Below the pieces are notes generated by a model that saw only the letters and a program-made list of their open reading frames with translations, was not told the origin of the DNA and made no database searches. Shown piece after piece: positions 13,110 through 21,419 of a stretch of 64,000 nt of DNA. The stretch comes from JAKFEW01 sp036675505 (lineage in GTDB: Bacteria > Cyanobacteriota > Sericytochromatia > S15B-MN24 > JAQBPE01), in assembly GCA_036675505.1 (NCBI GenBank), contig JAKFEW010000105.1, forward strand, positions 60,311 through 124,310, given 5' to 3'. A program made the position numbers and the translations under genes. Position 1 is the stretch's first letter, and each line of letters starts with the position of its first letter.

Positions 13110-16100
13110 ATGCCCCCGATCGACCCGACCAAGAAGCTGACGCCCCGCCCGCGGCCCCTGCCGCGGACCGTTCCCGTCGCCGTTCAGGCCGTCTCCACGC
13201 CGAAGATCCTCGAGGCCGACCTGCGCGTCGCGATCAAGGACGCCGACGGCTTCCGCGACCGCAGCGCCAACGACATCACGGGCCGCGTGGCGGGCACCAT
13301 CCGCATCGAGCCGGGCTACGTGCTCGCCCGCCTGCGCGAGGCGATCAAGAGCGACGGCGGCAAGACGATCAACAGCATCAGGTGGGACGCCGGCCAGCGC
13401 GCCTACGTCGTGAAGGGCTCGGCCCACGTGCCCTTCCTGCCCGATCCCACCTTCACGATCACGCTCAAGCCCACCGCCGACGGGCGCCTCGCCGTGGAAG
13501 GCTACTCCTGGATGGACTGGCTCGCGCGGCTCCTCGGCCGCAAGGACACGCCAGGCACGCTGCGCGAGCAGCTCGCGAAGTTCAAGGACAAGATCGCGGT
13601 CAGCGAGCAGGACGGCAAGTTCACGCTCGACCTGCTGCCCGGCATGAGCATCCCGTTCGGTGCGATGGGCGGCCAGGTGACGATCGCCGAGATCAACCGC
13701 CGCCCCGAGGACACGCACCTCGACATCGACGCCAAGGGCGGCCTGCTGCTGCGCATCGACCAGGCCGAGATCAAGGGCGGCACCCAGCTCGGCACGGCCA
13801 CCAGGGCCGACAAATCGGCCGATGAGGCCACCCTCGCCCTCAAGGTCGCGCTGCACGAGAACAACCAGATCGAGGCCCGCATCACGGGCCAGGTGCGCGC
13901 CCACCTCGACGGCGACGAGCTCGCGGCGATGGTCGGCACCCACAAGGACGTGCTCGGGCCGATCGGCCACGAGGCCACGGCGACCGTCGGCGACCTCGTG
14001 ATCGAGGGCCACTTCGCGGACAAGACCGACTGGCAGACCCGCGCCACCGGCCACGTGGACATCGACACCGAGAACAAGCTCCGGATCGCGGGCCCGCTCA
14101 CCGCGGTGATCGACGGCAAGGCGAAGACCACGAAGGTCGAGGCCACCCATCTCACGATCGGCCACCCCGGCGTCGCGCAGGTGACGCTGCCCAGGCTGCG
14201 CACCGAGAAGACGCCCGGCGGCTTCGACCTCCAGATCGAGCGCGGCCCCGAGGCGCCCTACAACCCGCGCCCCGCGACCACCGACAACCGCCTCGGCCTG
14301 GTGATCGGCGGTCAGGCCTTCGCGGCCACGCTGCACGACGTCCTCGACCGCGCCACCGACCACGTGCACGGCGAGACCTTCGAGTTCCACCAGGGCGTCG
14401 AGACCAAGAAGCTCATCACGCACATGGCCGAGCGCGCCGCCGGCCTGCGCTTCGAAGGCGGCCGGCCGGCGCTCACAGGCGACGGCATCGCGGTCCGCGT
14501 GATCACCGACCGCGAGCCGCACCACGCGCGCAGCTGGGCGGGCTCGGCGGCGGACGCGCTCAAGGGCCTGCCGGGCGACGCCTGGGCGGCCGAGCTGCGC
14601 CAGGCGATCGCCACCGGCACCGGCAAGTACGCAGGCCTCGACGCCGCAGCCCGCGCGCGCGCGCTCGCCAACCTGGCCCGCAACCTCGAGATCCGCGACA
14701 ACAACCAGCCTGTGCTGCGCACGGACCACCGCAAGACCTGGATCGTGGACGGGGCTTTCGGCATGGTCGGCGGCATGAACCTCGACGACCCGATGCTCAC
14801 GACGCTGCACGACGTGATGCTGCCGACCGTCGGCCCGGCCGTGCGCGACCTGCAGGCCGAGTGGCTCGAGAACTGGCAGGAGTTCGGCGGCCAGGCCGAA
14901 GGAGCCGCGCCAGCGGGGACCCCTAACCGCGGCTCCGCCGCGGCCCCGCTGGTATTGACTGACGCGGCGATCGCCCGCGAAGGCGCCCGCTTCGGCGACC
15001 TCGTCGGCGCGCCGGCCTCGACCGTCCAGGTGCTCGTGACCGACGACCGCCAGAACGAGATCGAGGAAGCCCTGGTGCGGGCGATCGACGGCGCCCAGAC
15101 GCGCATCCGCCTCGAGCATGCTTACTTCACCCACGACCGCGTGCTCGAGCGCCTGGAAGCCGCGCTGCTGCGCGGCGTCGACGTCGACGTGATCATCCCC
15201 GAGGCCTCGAGCGGCGTGTTCTACGGCGGCAACCGCGCCCAGGCGATGAAGCTGATGGAGCTGGCCCGCGTGCCTGGTGCAGGCAAGCTCGACGTGACGT
15301 TCTTCCAGCAGAACGGCGACTACTCCTTCCACAACCACACCAAGGCCCTGTCGGTGGACGGCAAGGAGCTGATCGTCGGCTCCGGCAACCTCGACCAGCG
15401 CGGCATGGCCGGCACGTTCAGCTCGGGCGGGGCGCGCATCCTCTTCAACCGCGAGCTGGACTACCGCATCACGGACCCCGCCTACGTCGCGCGCTTCGAG
15501 CGCGAGATCTTCGACCACGACAAGACCGCGGGCGAGGGCAAGTCGATCTTCGCGAAGGTCGCCGAGGGCTGGGCCTTCGCGCCGATCAGCGAGAACTGGG
15601 AGCCCTTCGTGCAGCGCTTCCACGCAGGCAAGCCGGCCGACGCGGTGCTCGGCGAGCTCGCCCGGGAGCTGCACGACGGCGCCGCCAGCGCGCTCGACCA
15701 GGCCCGCGGCCACCTGCCCCTGCGCGAGCGCTTCCGCAGCGACCGCGAGGCGCTCGCCCAGCAGGACGCGCGCATCGACGCGCTGCGCACGCGGCTCGCC
15801 GCGCTCCAGGCCGACTGCGGCCCCGCCGCCCGGGCGCTGGGCACGCCGGCGCTCGAGGCGAAGCTGAGCGCGCACGCCGAGGCGATCGCCGCCACCCTGC
15901 CCGCGGGCCGCGCGCGCGACATCGCGCTCAAGGGCATGGGCCAGGCCCGCACGGCCTTCCTCAAGGCCCTCGCGGACACGCCCGCCCCGGCCCACCCCGG
16001 CTGGTTCGCCGAGCGGGTGGTCGCGCAGTACGCCATCTGGGGCCTGCGCGGCGCGACGCTCGCGACCCGCGATCGCCTGGCGGGCCTCATGGCCCAGGCG

Positions 16101-16190
16101 CCCGCGGCGTTCGACGCGGAGCTGCGCAAGGTGCTGGTGCCGGACGCGAAGCAGGCGAAGTACAACGAGGTCCTGGACTTTTTGTTCTAG
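13110..16190 (+). CDS. Phospholipase D-like protein with a large beta-rich N-terminal half
   Basis: The ATG at 13110 is preferred over the TTG at 13086, although neither has a strong ribosome site. The protein has about 1026 residues and no signal peptide. It starts with a Lys/Pro/Arg-rich tail of about 30 residues, then about 430 residues with alternating beta-strand-like segments repeatedly reading as xVxAxLxIxG. The PLD module has two intact HxKx4D motifs: H540 (DHRKTWIVDGAFGMVGGMNL) and H743 (HTKALSVDGKELIVGSGNLD). This is the arrangement of cardiolipin synthases and PLD-family nucleases or phosphodiesterases. An alpha-helical C-terminal region of about 200 residues ends NEVLDFLF. Substrate and location cannot be read from sequence; a toxin-like effector is one possibility. 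The 1094-residue antisense frame is a codon-composition shadow. Confidence 0.88.
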   Translation: MPPIDPTKKLTPRPRPLPRTVPVAVQAVSTPKILEADLRVAIKDADGFRDRSANDITGRVAGTIRIEPGYVLARLREAIKSDGGKTINSIRWDAGQRAYVVKGSAHVPFLPDPTFTITLKPTADGRLAVEGYSWMDWLARLLGRKDTPGTLREQLAKFKDKIAVSEQDGKFTLDLLPGMSIPFGAMGGQVTIAEINRRPEDTHLDIDAKGGLLLRIDQAEIKGGTQLGTATRADKSADEATLALKVALHENNQIEARITGQVRAHLDGDELAAMVGTHKDVLGPIGHEATATVGDLVIEGHFADKTDWQTRATGHVDIDTENKLRIAGPLTAVIDGKAKTTKVEATHLTIGHPGVAQVTLPRLRTEKTPGGFDLQIERGPEAPYNPRPATTDNRLGLVIGGQAFAATLHDVLDRATDHVHGETFEFHQGVETKKLITHMAERAAGLRFEGGRPALTGDGIAVRVITDREPHHARSWAGSAADALKGLPGDAWAAELRQAIATGTGKYAGLDAAARARALANLARNLEIRDNNQPVLRTDHRKTWIVDGAFGMVGGMNLDDPMLTTLHDVMLPTVGPAVRDLQAEWLENWQEFGGQAEGAAPAGTPNRGSAAAPLVLTDAAIAREGARFGDLVGAPASTVQVLVTDDRQNEIEEALVRAIDGAQTRIRLEHAYFTHDRVLERLEAALLRGVDVDVIIPEASSGVFYGGNRAQAMKLMELARVPGAGKLDVTFFQQNGDYSFHNHTKALSVDGKELIVGSGNLDQRGMAGTFSSGGARILFNRELDYRITDPAYVARFEREIFDHDKTAGEGKSIFAKVAEGWAFAPISENWEPFVQRFHAGKPADAVLGELARELHDGAASALDQARGHLPLRERFRSDREALAQQDARIDALRTRLAALQADCGPAARALGTPALEAKLSAHAEAIAATLPAGRARDIALKGMGQARTAFLKALADTPAPAHPGWFAERVVAQYAIWGLRGATLATRDRLAGLMAQAPAAFDAELRKVLVPDAKQAKYNEVLDFLF

Positions 16191-16197
16191 GGAAAGA

Positions 16198-17877
16198 TCA
16201 GGTCGGCAGCGAAAAAAAGAAGCGCGCGCCCTTCCCGGGCGTGCCCTCGGCCCAGACGCGGCCGCCATGGCGCTGGATCACCCGCCGCACGATCGCGAGG
16301 CCCATGCCGCTGCCTGCGCTCCCGTCGTCCGGGCCGTGCAGGCGCTCGAAGGGCTGGAACAGCCTCTCCACGTAGGCCATATCGAAGCCCGCGCCGTCGT
16401 CCTCGACCACGAAGGTGGCCATCGGCGCCCCGTCCGCGCCGCGGACGCGGCGGAGGGCGATGTGCGCGGGGTCGCGCTCACGCGTGAACTTCCAGGCGTT
16501 GTGGAGCAGGCTCGTGACGGCCCTGCGCAACAGCCGCGGATCGCCCTCGACCGCCGCCCCTTCCTCGATCGTCCAGGTCACGCGCCGCTCGGGCTCCGCC
16601 GTGGCGAGGCGATCGCACACCTCGCGGGCCAGGGCGCTGAGGTCGACCGGCTCGCGCCGCAGCTCGGCCCGCGAGATCGCGAGCAACTCGACGAAATCGT
16701 CGAGCAGCTGGCCCATCCGCTGGCTGGCCTGGCGGACGCGCTGCAGGTGGTCGCGGCCGGGCTCGCCCAGCTGTTCGCCCTGCTCCTCGAGCAGGATCTG
16801 GGCGAAGCCGTCGATGCCGCGCAGCGGCGTGCGCAGATCGTGGGAGAGCGAGTAGCTCACGGCCTCGAGCTCGTCGCGCGAGCGGCGCAGCTCGCCCTCG
16901 ACGCTCATGAGGTAGGTCTGGTGCCGGCCGAGGGCCGTGACCAGCAGGGCGGTCAGGCCGATCATGGCCGTCAGCGTCGCGAGCGCGAGCGTGAGCACGT
17001 GCGTGCGCAAATCGTCGACCGGGCCGAAGACCTCCGCGAGCGGCTGGCGCACGATCACGGCGCCACCGAAGGCCGGGACCGGCGCGTAGCCGGTGACGAT
17101 CGCCTGCCCCGTCCGCGGATCTTGCGACCGGTCGGCGCCCTCGCGGCCGGCCAGGGCGTCGCGCACGAGCGGGCTCGCGAGCTGGGCGGTCGGCGGCGCG
17201 TCGGCCCCCGCCGGGGCCTGCCCCGCCCGGTCGACCCACACGACCTCGCTGCGGGGCGTCGGCCGGGCGGCGATCGCGACCGCGGCCATGGCCGGCGCGA
17301 GCTCCTGCGCGACCAGGTAAGCCAGCGTCTCGCCGCGCGGCCCGCGGATCGGGGTGGCGATCGCGATGACGTACCGGTGGGGCGACGCCTGGCGCTGGTA
17401 AATGGCGGAAACGTAACCGCCTTCGCTACGCGCGACGCCCTGGAACCAGTCGAGATGCCTGAGCGGCAGGCCATGCGTCGCCGGGACCGGCGGGAAGTCG
17501 TAGCGCAACACCCCGCCCGCGTCGGTCACGTAGACCCGATCGAAGCGTGCCTGCTCCACGACGATGTCGGCGAGCTTCTCGCCGATCGCGGCGGCGTCGC
17601 CGCGCGCCACCGCGCGGGCGAGCGACGGGCTGCGCGCATGGCTCGCCAGGTAGCGCGCCGAGCCGTCCAGGTGCTCCTTGACCAGCTGGGCGGCCAGCCG
17701 CGCCGCCACCAGGTTCTGGCTGCGCGCCTGGCTCTCGAGCGCATGCTGGAGCTGGTGGAGGCCCAGGTAGAGCAGCGCGCCCATCGGCAGCGCGAGCACC
17801 AGGAAGAGCGCCGCCAACAGGCGCATCGGCGACGCCAGGACCCAAGGCAAGGTGGCGGCGTCAGGCTCCGTCGTCAT
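16198..17877 (-). CDS. Periplasmic-sensor histidine kinase, last gene of a signalling operon
   Basis: The ATG at 17877 overlaps the stop of the preceding gene (ATGA). The 559 residues have a first membrane helix at about 19-40, a periplasmic Cache-like domain at about 45-285 (VVEQARFDRVYVTDAGG, YVIAIATPIRG), and a second helix at about 294-316. A DHp domain of the phytochrome-related type (His346 in SYSLSHDLRTPLRGIDGF) and HATPase_c (NAWKFT, DDGAGF, LFQPFERLHG, SGMGLAI) follow. There is no HAMP. The kinase core is the same subtype as the one at 19525, three genes upstream. The ligand is unknown, but a double-Cache-type domain suggests small extracellular metabolites. Confidence 0.92.
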   Translation of the reverse strand: MTTEPDAATLPWVLASPMRLLAALFLVLALPMGALLYLGLHQLQHALESQARSQNLVAARLAAQLVKEHLDGSARYLASHARSPSLARAVARGDAAAIGEKLADIVVEQARFDRVYVTDAGGVLRYDFPPVPATHGLPLRHLDWFQGVARSEGGYVSAIYQRQASPHRYVIAIATPIRGPRGETLAYLVAQELAPAMAAVAIAARPTPRSEVVWVDRAGQAPAGADAPPTAQLASPLVRDALAGREGADRSQDPRTGQAIVTGYAPVPAFGGAVIVRQPLAEVFGPVDDLRTHVLTLALATLTAMIGLTALLVTALGRHQTYLMSVEGELRRSRDELEAVSYSLSHDLRTPLRGIDGFAQILLEEQGEQLGEPGRDHLQRVRQASQRMGQLLDDFVELLAISRAELRREPVDLSALAREVCDRLATAEPERRVTWTIEEGAAVEGDPRLLRRAVTSLLHNAWKFTRERDPAHIALRRVRGADGAPMATFVVEDDGAGFDMAYVERLFQPFERLHGPDDGSAGSGMGLAIVRRVIQRHGGRVWAEGTPGKGARFFFSLPT

Positions 17878-19073
17878 GCCGCGTGGTCCGCGGCGGCTTC
17901 GCCGCTGTCGCGCCCGTCGCCCGCGCGCGGGGGCAGCGTGAACCAGAAGGTCGAGCCCCGGCCTGGCTCGCTCTCGACGCCGATCTCGCCGCCGTGGGCC
18001 TCGATGATCGCCTTCGCGATCGAGAGCCCGAGCCCCGTGCCGCCCTTGTGCAGGCCGGGGTCGAGCTGCGAGAACTTCAAGAAGAGCCTCGGCAGGTCGG
18101 CCGCGGCGATGCCCACGCCCGTGTCGCTCACCTCGCCCCGCAGCCCGCCGTCTTCCCGCACCACGCGCACCTGGACCTCGCCGCCGGGCGGCGTGAACTT
18201 GATCGCGTTGTTCACGAGGTTGAGCAGCACCTGCCCGATGCGGTGGGCGTCCATCGGCACGACGAGCGCCTCGGGCGGCAGATCGACCGAAAGGCTCAGC
18301 TGGGCCTCCTGCGCCTGCGGCCGCAGGCTGTCGACCACCTCGCGCACCTTCTCGCCGAGGTCGTCGGGCGCGACGCGCAGCTTGAACGTGCCGGCCTCGA
18401 GCCTGGCGAAATCGAGCAGGTCGTCGACGAGCCGGGTAAGCCGCTGCGCGCCCACCTCGATCTGTTGCACGTACTCGGCCTGCTGCGGCGTCAGGTCGCC
18501 GCCGAGGCCGTCCTCCAGGAACTCCGCGTAGCCCAGGATGCTGGTCAGCGGCGTGCGCAGCTCGTGCGAGACGGCGTTGACGAACTCGGTCTTGAGCCGA
18601 TCCACCTCCTGCGCGGCCGCGAGCTCGGTGCGCGTGGCGCGCTCGCGGAAGAGCGCCTGCTCGCGCTCGGACTCGGCGGAGCGCCTGAGCCGGCGATCCG
18701 CGGCGTCGCGCAGCTCGCGCTCCACCGCCGGGGTCAGCCGGCCCACGTCGCCCTTGCTCATGTAGTCGTTCGCGCCGGCCTTCATCGCCGCGACCGCTGC
18801 CGCCTCGTCGATCGTGCCCGACACGATGATGAACGGCAGGTCGCTGCCGCGGCCGCGCAGGCGGCGCAGCGCCTCGAGGCCGCTGAAGTGCGGCAGGCTC
18901 CAATCCGACAGCACGAAGTCCCAGACCTGGCCGTCCAGCGCGGCCTCGTAGGCCTGCGGCGTCTCGACGCGCTCGAACGTGGTCGCATAGCCCGCGCGCC
19001 GCAGCTGGAGCACCATGAGCAGCGCGTCGTCCTCGACGTCCTCGACGATCAAGACCCTGAGCGGCTTGCCCAT
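17874..19073 (-). CDS. Receiver-histidine kinase hybrid (N-terminal REC)
   Basis: This 399-residue protein has an N-terminal receiver domain (acidic E11/D12, phospho-acceptor Asp57 in LSDWSLP, Lys107 in YMSKGD). A coiled linker leads to HisKA (His170 in NAVSHELRTPLTSILGYAEF) and HATPase_c (NAIKFTPPGG, DTGVGI, LFLKFSQ, GGTGLGLS). The receiver is at the front, as in two-component relay kinases that are themselves controlled by phosphorylation. It starts only two bases after the end of the Rcp1-type receiver gene and overlaps the next kinase by ATGA, so the order receiver, hybrid, kinase suggests a phosphorelay. No DNA-binding output is encoded in the operon. Confidence 0.93.
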   Translation of the reverse strand: MGKPLRVLIVEDVEDDALLMVLQLRRAGYATTFERVETPQAYEAALDGQVWDFVLSDWSLPHFSGLEALRRLRGRGSDLPFIIVSGTIDEAAAVAAMKAGANDYMSKGDVGRLTPAVERELRDAADRRLRRSAESEREQALFRERATRTELAAAQEVDRLKTEFVNAVSHELRTPLTSILGYAEFLEDGLGGDLTPQQAEYVQQIEVGAQRLTRLVDDLLDFARLEAGTFKLRVAPDDLGEKVREVVDSLRPQAQEAQLSLSVDLPPEALVVPMDAHRIGQVLLNLVNNAIKFTPPGGEVQVRVVREDGGLRGEVSDTGVGIAAADLPRLFLKFSQLDPGLHKGGTGLGLSIAKAIIEAHGGEIGVESEPGRGSTFWFTLPPRAGDGRDSGEAAADHAA

Positions 19074-19075
19074 CG

Positions 19076-19516
19076 TCAGCCCTCGTTCGGCGGCGGCTCG
19101 TTCAGCACCAGCCAGTACAGCCCGAGCTGCCCGACCGCCTCGCTGAACTGCTGGAAATCGACGGGCTTGCGGATGTAGCTGTTCGCGCCCAGATCGTAGC
19201 TGCGCGCGAGGTCGGCCTCTTCTTTGGAGGAGGTCAGCACCACGACCGGCAAGCGGCGCGTGCGCTCGTCGGCGCGCAGCTTCTGGAGCACCTCGAGGCC
19301 GCCCAAGCGCGGCATGCGCAGGTCCAGCAGCACGATCTGCGGCCGCGCGGGCGCCTCCGCCGCGTACTTGCCGGTCGCGAAGAGGTATTCGAGCGCCTCG
19401 ACGCCATCCTGCGCCACCACCACCGGGTTGGCTATGTTGTTCTTCTTGAGCGCCCGCAAGGTGAGCGCCACGTCATCCGGGTTGTCCTCGACCAGCAGGA
19501 TCGGTCCCACGTGCAT
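19076..19516 (-). CDS. Single-domain response regulator, Rcp1 type
   Basis: The ATG at 19516 has AGGAGG just upstream. The 146 residues are a lone CheY-like receiver: acidic pair E10/D11 (LVEDNPDD), phospho-acceptor Asp65 (LLDLRMPRLGG), T/S in VLTSS, and Lys117 in IRKPVDF. The VEDNPDD start and the RKPVDFQQF ending are characteristic of the Rcp1/phytochrome-partner group, which is usually encoded next to phytochrome-like kinases. Here its neighbour upstream is a PAS-GAF kinase without a phytochrome core. It probably shuttles phosphate between the PAS/GAF kinase and the receiver-kinase hybrid. Confidence 0.94.
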   Translation of the reverse strand: MHVGPILLVEDNPDDVALTLRALKKNNIANPVVVAQDGVEALEYLFATGKYAAEAPARPQIVLLDLRMPRLGGLEVLQKLRADERTRRLPVVVLTSSKEEADLARSYDLGANSYIRKPVDFQQFSEAVGQLGLYWLVLNEPPPNEG

Positions 19517-19524
19517 ACCTCCTC

Positions 19525-21294
19525 CTAGGCCTGGCCCAGCGTGAAGCAGAACGTCGCACCCAGCTCGGGCGCGGCCTCGGCCCAGATCCGACCGCCATGG
19601 CGGTGAACCACGCGTTGGACGGTCGCAAGCCCGATGCCGGTGCCGGGGAACTCGGTGACGGCATGCAGCCGCTGAAACGGCGTGAAGAGCTTCTCCGCGA
19701 AGGCCTGATCGAAGCCGGCCCCGTCGTCGCGCACGCAGAAGACCGTCTTGCCGTCGCGCTCGGCGGAGCTCACCTCGATGCGCGCGGTGGGGTGATGGCC
19801 CGTGAACTTCCAGGCGTTGCCGAGCAGGTTGTCGAAGACGACGCGCAGCAGGCGCGGATCGCCCTCGGCGGTCAGGCCCTCCTGGATCGCCCAGTCGACC
19901 TTCCGCTCGGGCTGGGTCTGCTGGATCGTGGCGGCCACCTCGCGGGCGATCGCCGTGAGGTCGACCGGCTGCCGCGCCATCGCGCCGCGCGTAAGGCGCG
20001 AGAAGCCCAGCAGGTCTTCGATCAGCTGGGCCATGCGCTGGCTGGCCGCGCGGACGCGCTGGAGGTAATCCTTGCCCGTCGCGTCGAGCTGCGCGCCGTA
20101 GTCCTCCTCGAGCGCCATGCCGAAGCCGTCGATCGCGCGCAGCGGCGCGCGCAGGTCGTGCGAGACCGAGTAGGCGAAGGCTTCCAGCTCCTTGTTGGCG
20201 GCCTCGAGCTGGCCCGTGCGCTCGGCGACGCGTTGCTCGAGCTGGCCGGCGAGCACGCGCAGCTCGCTCTCGGCCGTGCGCGCCTCCTGGTAGAGCCTGG
20301 CGTTCTCGATCGCGATGCCGGCCCTACGCGCGAGCTCCTCCGCGAGGGTCACGTCGGCCGGCCCGTAGTGCTTGCCGGACTCCGCGGTGACGAAGCTGAT
20401 CGCGCCGATCGGCTCGCCGCGCAGCTTGATCGGGATGGTCATGGCCGAAACGAGCCCGAGCTCTTTGATGATGTCGCGCTGCTCGGCCGGCAGCGCCTCG
20501 ATCAGGGCCTGCGGGATCTCCGGGTAGAACTCCGACTTGCCGGTGCGGAGCACGGCGGGCACGCCAGTGGGCGCGTCGGGCTCGGGCGGGAACTTCTTCT
20601 GGAGCTCGTAGGCGTAGGCGACCTTGGCCGGATCGACGTGGGCCACCGCGACCGTGCGCAGGCCGCCGTCCGGCGCGCGCATGGTGATCGAGCACCAGTC
20701 GCCGAACCGGGGCACCGCGAGCTTCGCGAGCTGCGCGAAGGTCTGGTCGGAGTCGAGCGAGGAGGCGAGCACGAGCCCGGCCTCGGCCAGGAACGCCGTC
20801 TGGCGCCTGGCGGCCTCGGCCTCCGCGCGCGCGGCCTGCTCGTCGGCGATCGCCTGCGCGAGCTCATCGGCCTGCCGCTTGCTGGCCGTGACGTCGCGGA
20901 CGAAGCCCGTGAAGCGCAGCAGATTCGCCGTCCGGATCGGCGTGATGAAGAGCTCGATCAGGATCCGCGCGCCATCGGCGCGCAGCGCGGGCAGCTCGAT
21001 CCGCCGGCGCAACACCGCCCCCTCGCCAGTTTCCAAGTAGTGCGCGATGCCCGCGCGGTGGCGGTCGCGGAACTCCGGCGGGATGATCAGGCTCGCCATC
21101 TCGTGGCCCACGGCTTCCTCGCGCGTGAAGCCGAAGATCGCCGTGGCAGCGGGGTTCCACTCCACCACCACGCCCGTGGGGTCGATCGTGATGATGCCAT
21201 CCATCGAAGACTCGAGGATGGCGGCCCGCAGGGTCTCGGCGGTCCGGAGCTCATCCAACGCCGATCGATCGCTGATGTCCATGGCGGTTGACAC
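19525..21294 (-). CDS. PAS-GAF sensor histidine kinase, first gene of signalling operon
   Basis: The frame starts at GTG 21294; ATG at 21282 is an alternative and neither has a strong ribosome site. PAS/PAC lies at about residues 20-140 (VVEWNPAATAIFGF, VGHEMASLIIPPEFRDRH) and GAF at about 165-335 (GLVSAMTIPIKLRGEPIGAI). A coiled coil (RVAERTGQLEAANKELEAF) joins the phytochrome-type DHp (His379 in AYSVSHDLRAPLRAIDGF) and HATPase_c (NAWKFTGHH, DDGAGF, LFTPFQRLHA, TGIGLATVQR). The GAF domain lacks an obvious bilin-attachment Cys motif. It heads a four-gene minus-strand operon (spacings 8, 2 and -4 bases). Confidence 0.93.
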   Translation of the reverse strand: MSTAMDISDRSALDELRTAETLRAAILESSMDGIITIDPTGVVVEWNPAATAIFGFTREEAVGHEMASLIIPPEFRDRHRAGIAHYLETGEGAVLRRRIELPALRADGARILIELFITPIRTANLLRFTGFVRDVTASKRQADELAQAIADEQAARAEAEAARRQTAFLAEAGLVLASSLDSDQTFAQLAKLAVPRFGDWCSITMRAPDGGLRTVAVAHVDPAKVAYAYELQKKFPPEPDAPTGVPAVLRTGKSEFYPEIPQALIEALPAEQRDIIKELGLVSAMTIPIKLRGEPIGAISFVTAESGKHYGPADVTLAEELARRAGIAIENARLYQEARTAESELRVLAGQLEQRVAERTGQLEAANKELEAFAYSVSHDLRAPLRAIDGFGMALEEDYGAQLDATGKDYLQRVRAASQRMAQLIEDLLGFSRLTRGAMARQPVDLTAIAREVAATIQQTQPERKVDWAIQEGLTAEGDPRLLRVVFDNLLGNAWKFTGHHPTARIEVSSAERDGKTVFCVRDDGAGFDQAFAEKLFTPFQRLHAVTEFPGTGIGLATVQRVVHRHGGRIWAEAAPELGATFCFTLGQA

Positions 21295-21403
21295 CCATAC
21301 GGCCTGTCGTCGTGCTTCCGCACAGTCGAGGAGCAGGCCTTGAGGCGATTGTTACATATGTGCGCCTTCGTAAAAAGGCTCGGTCCCGCGCCAGAGGCCG
21401 CGA

Positions 21404-21419
21404 GGCGCCGGCCGGCGCC
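21404..21419. terminator. 16-bp perfect palindrome at the end of the VWA gene
   Basis: GGCGCCGGCCGGCGCC ends on the stop codon of the VWA lipoprotein gene (minus strand). It could form a hairpin or a cruciform. No T-run follows, so a role as terminator is tentative. Confidence 0.35.

Noticed and set aside
12984..16268. A 1094-codon open frame on the minus strand
   Set aside because: It lies opposite the phospholipase D-like gene with both HKD motifs. The antisense product is His/Arg/Ala-rich without motifs, a typical shadow in GC-rich DNA.
16198..18903. Reading the kinase as a 901-residue protein from 18903
   Set aside because: The first 342 residues are an out-of-frame reading of the receiver-kinase hybrid gene. 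The real start is ATG 17877, overlapping that gene's stop.
19525..21294. Calling the PAS-GAF kinase a phytochrome
   Set aside because: DHp subtype and Rcp1 partner fit, but there is no PHY domain or bilin-attachment Cys in the GAF domain.
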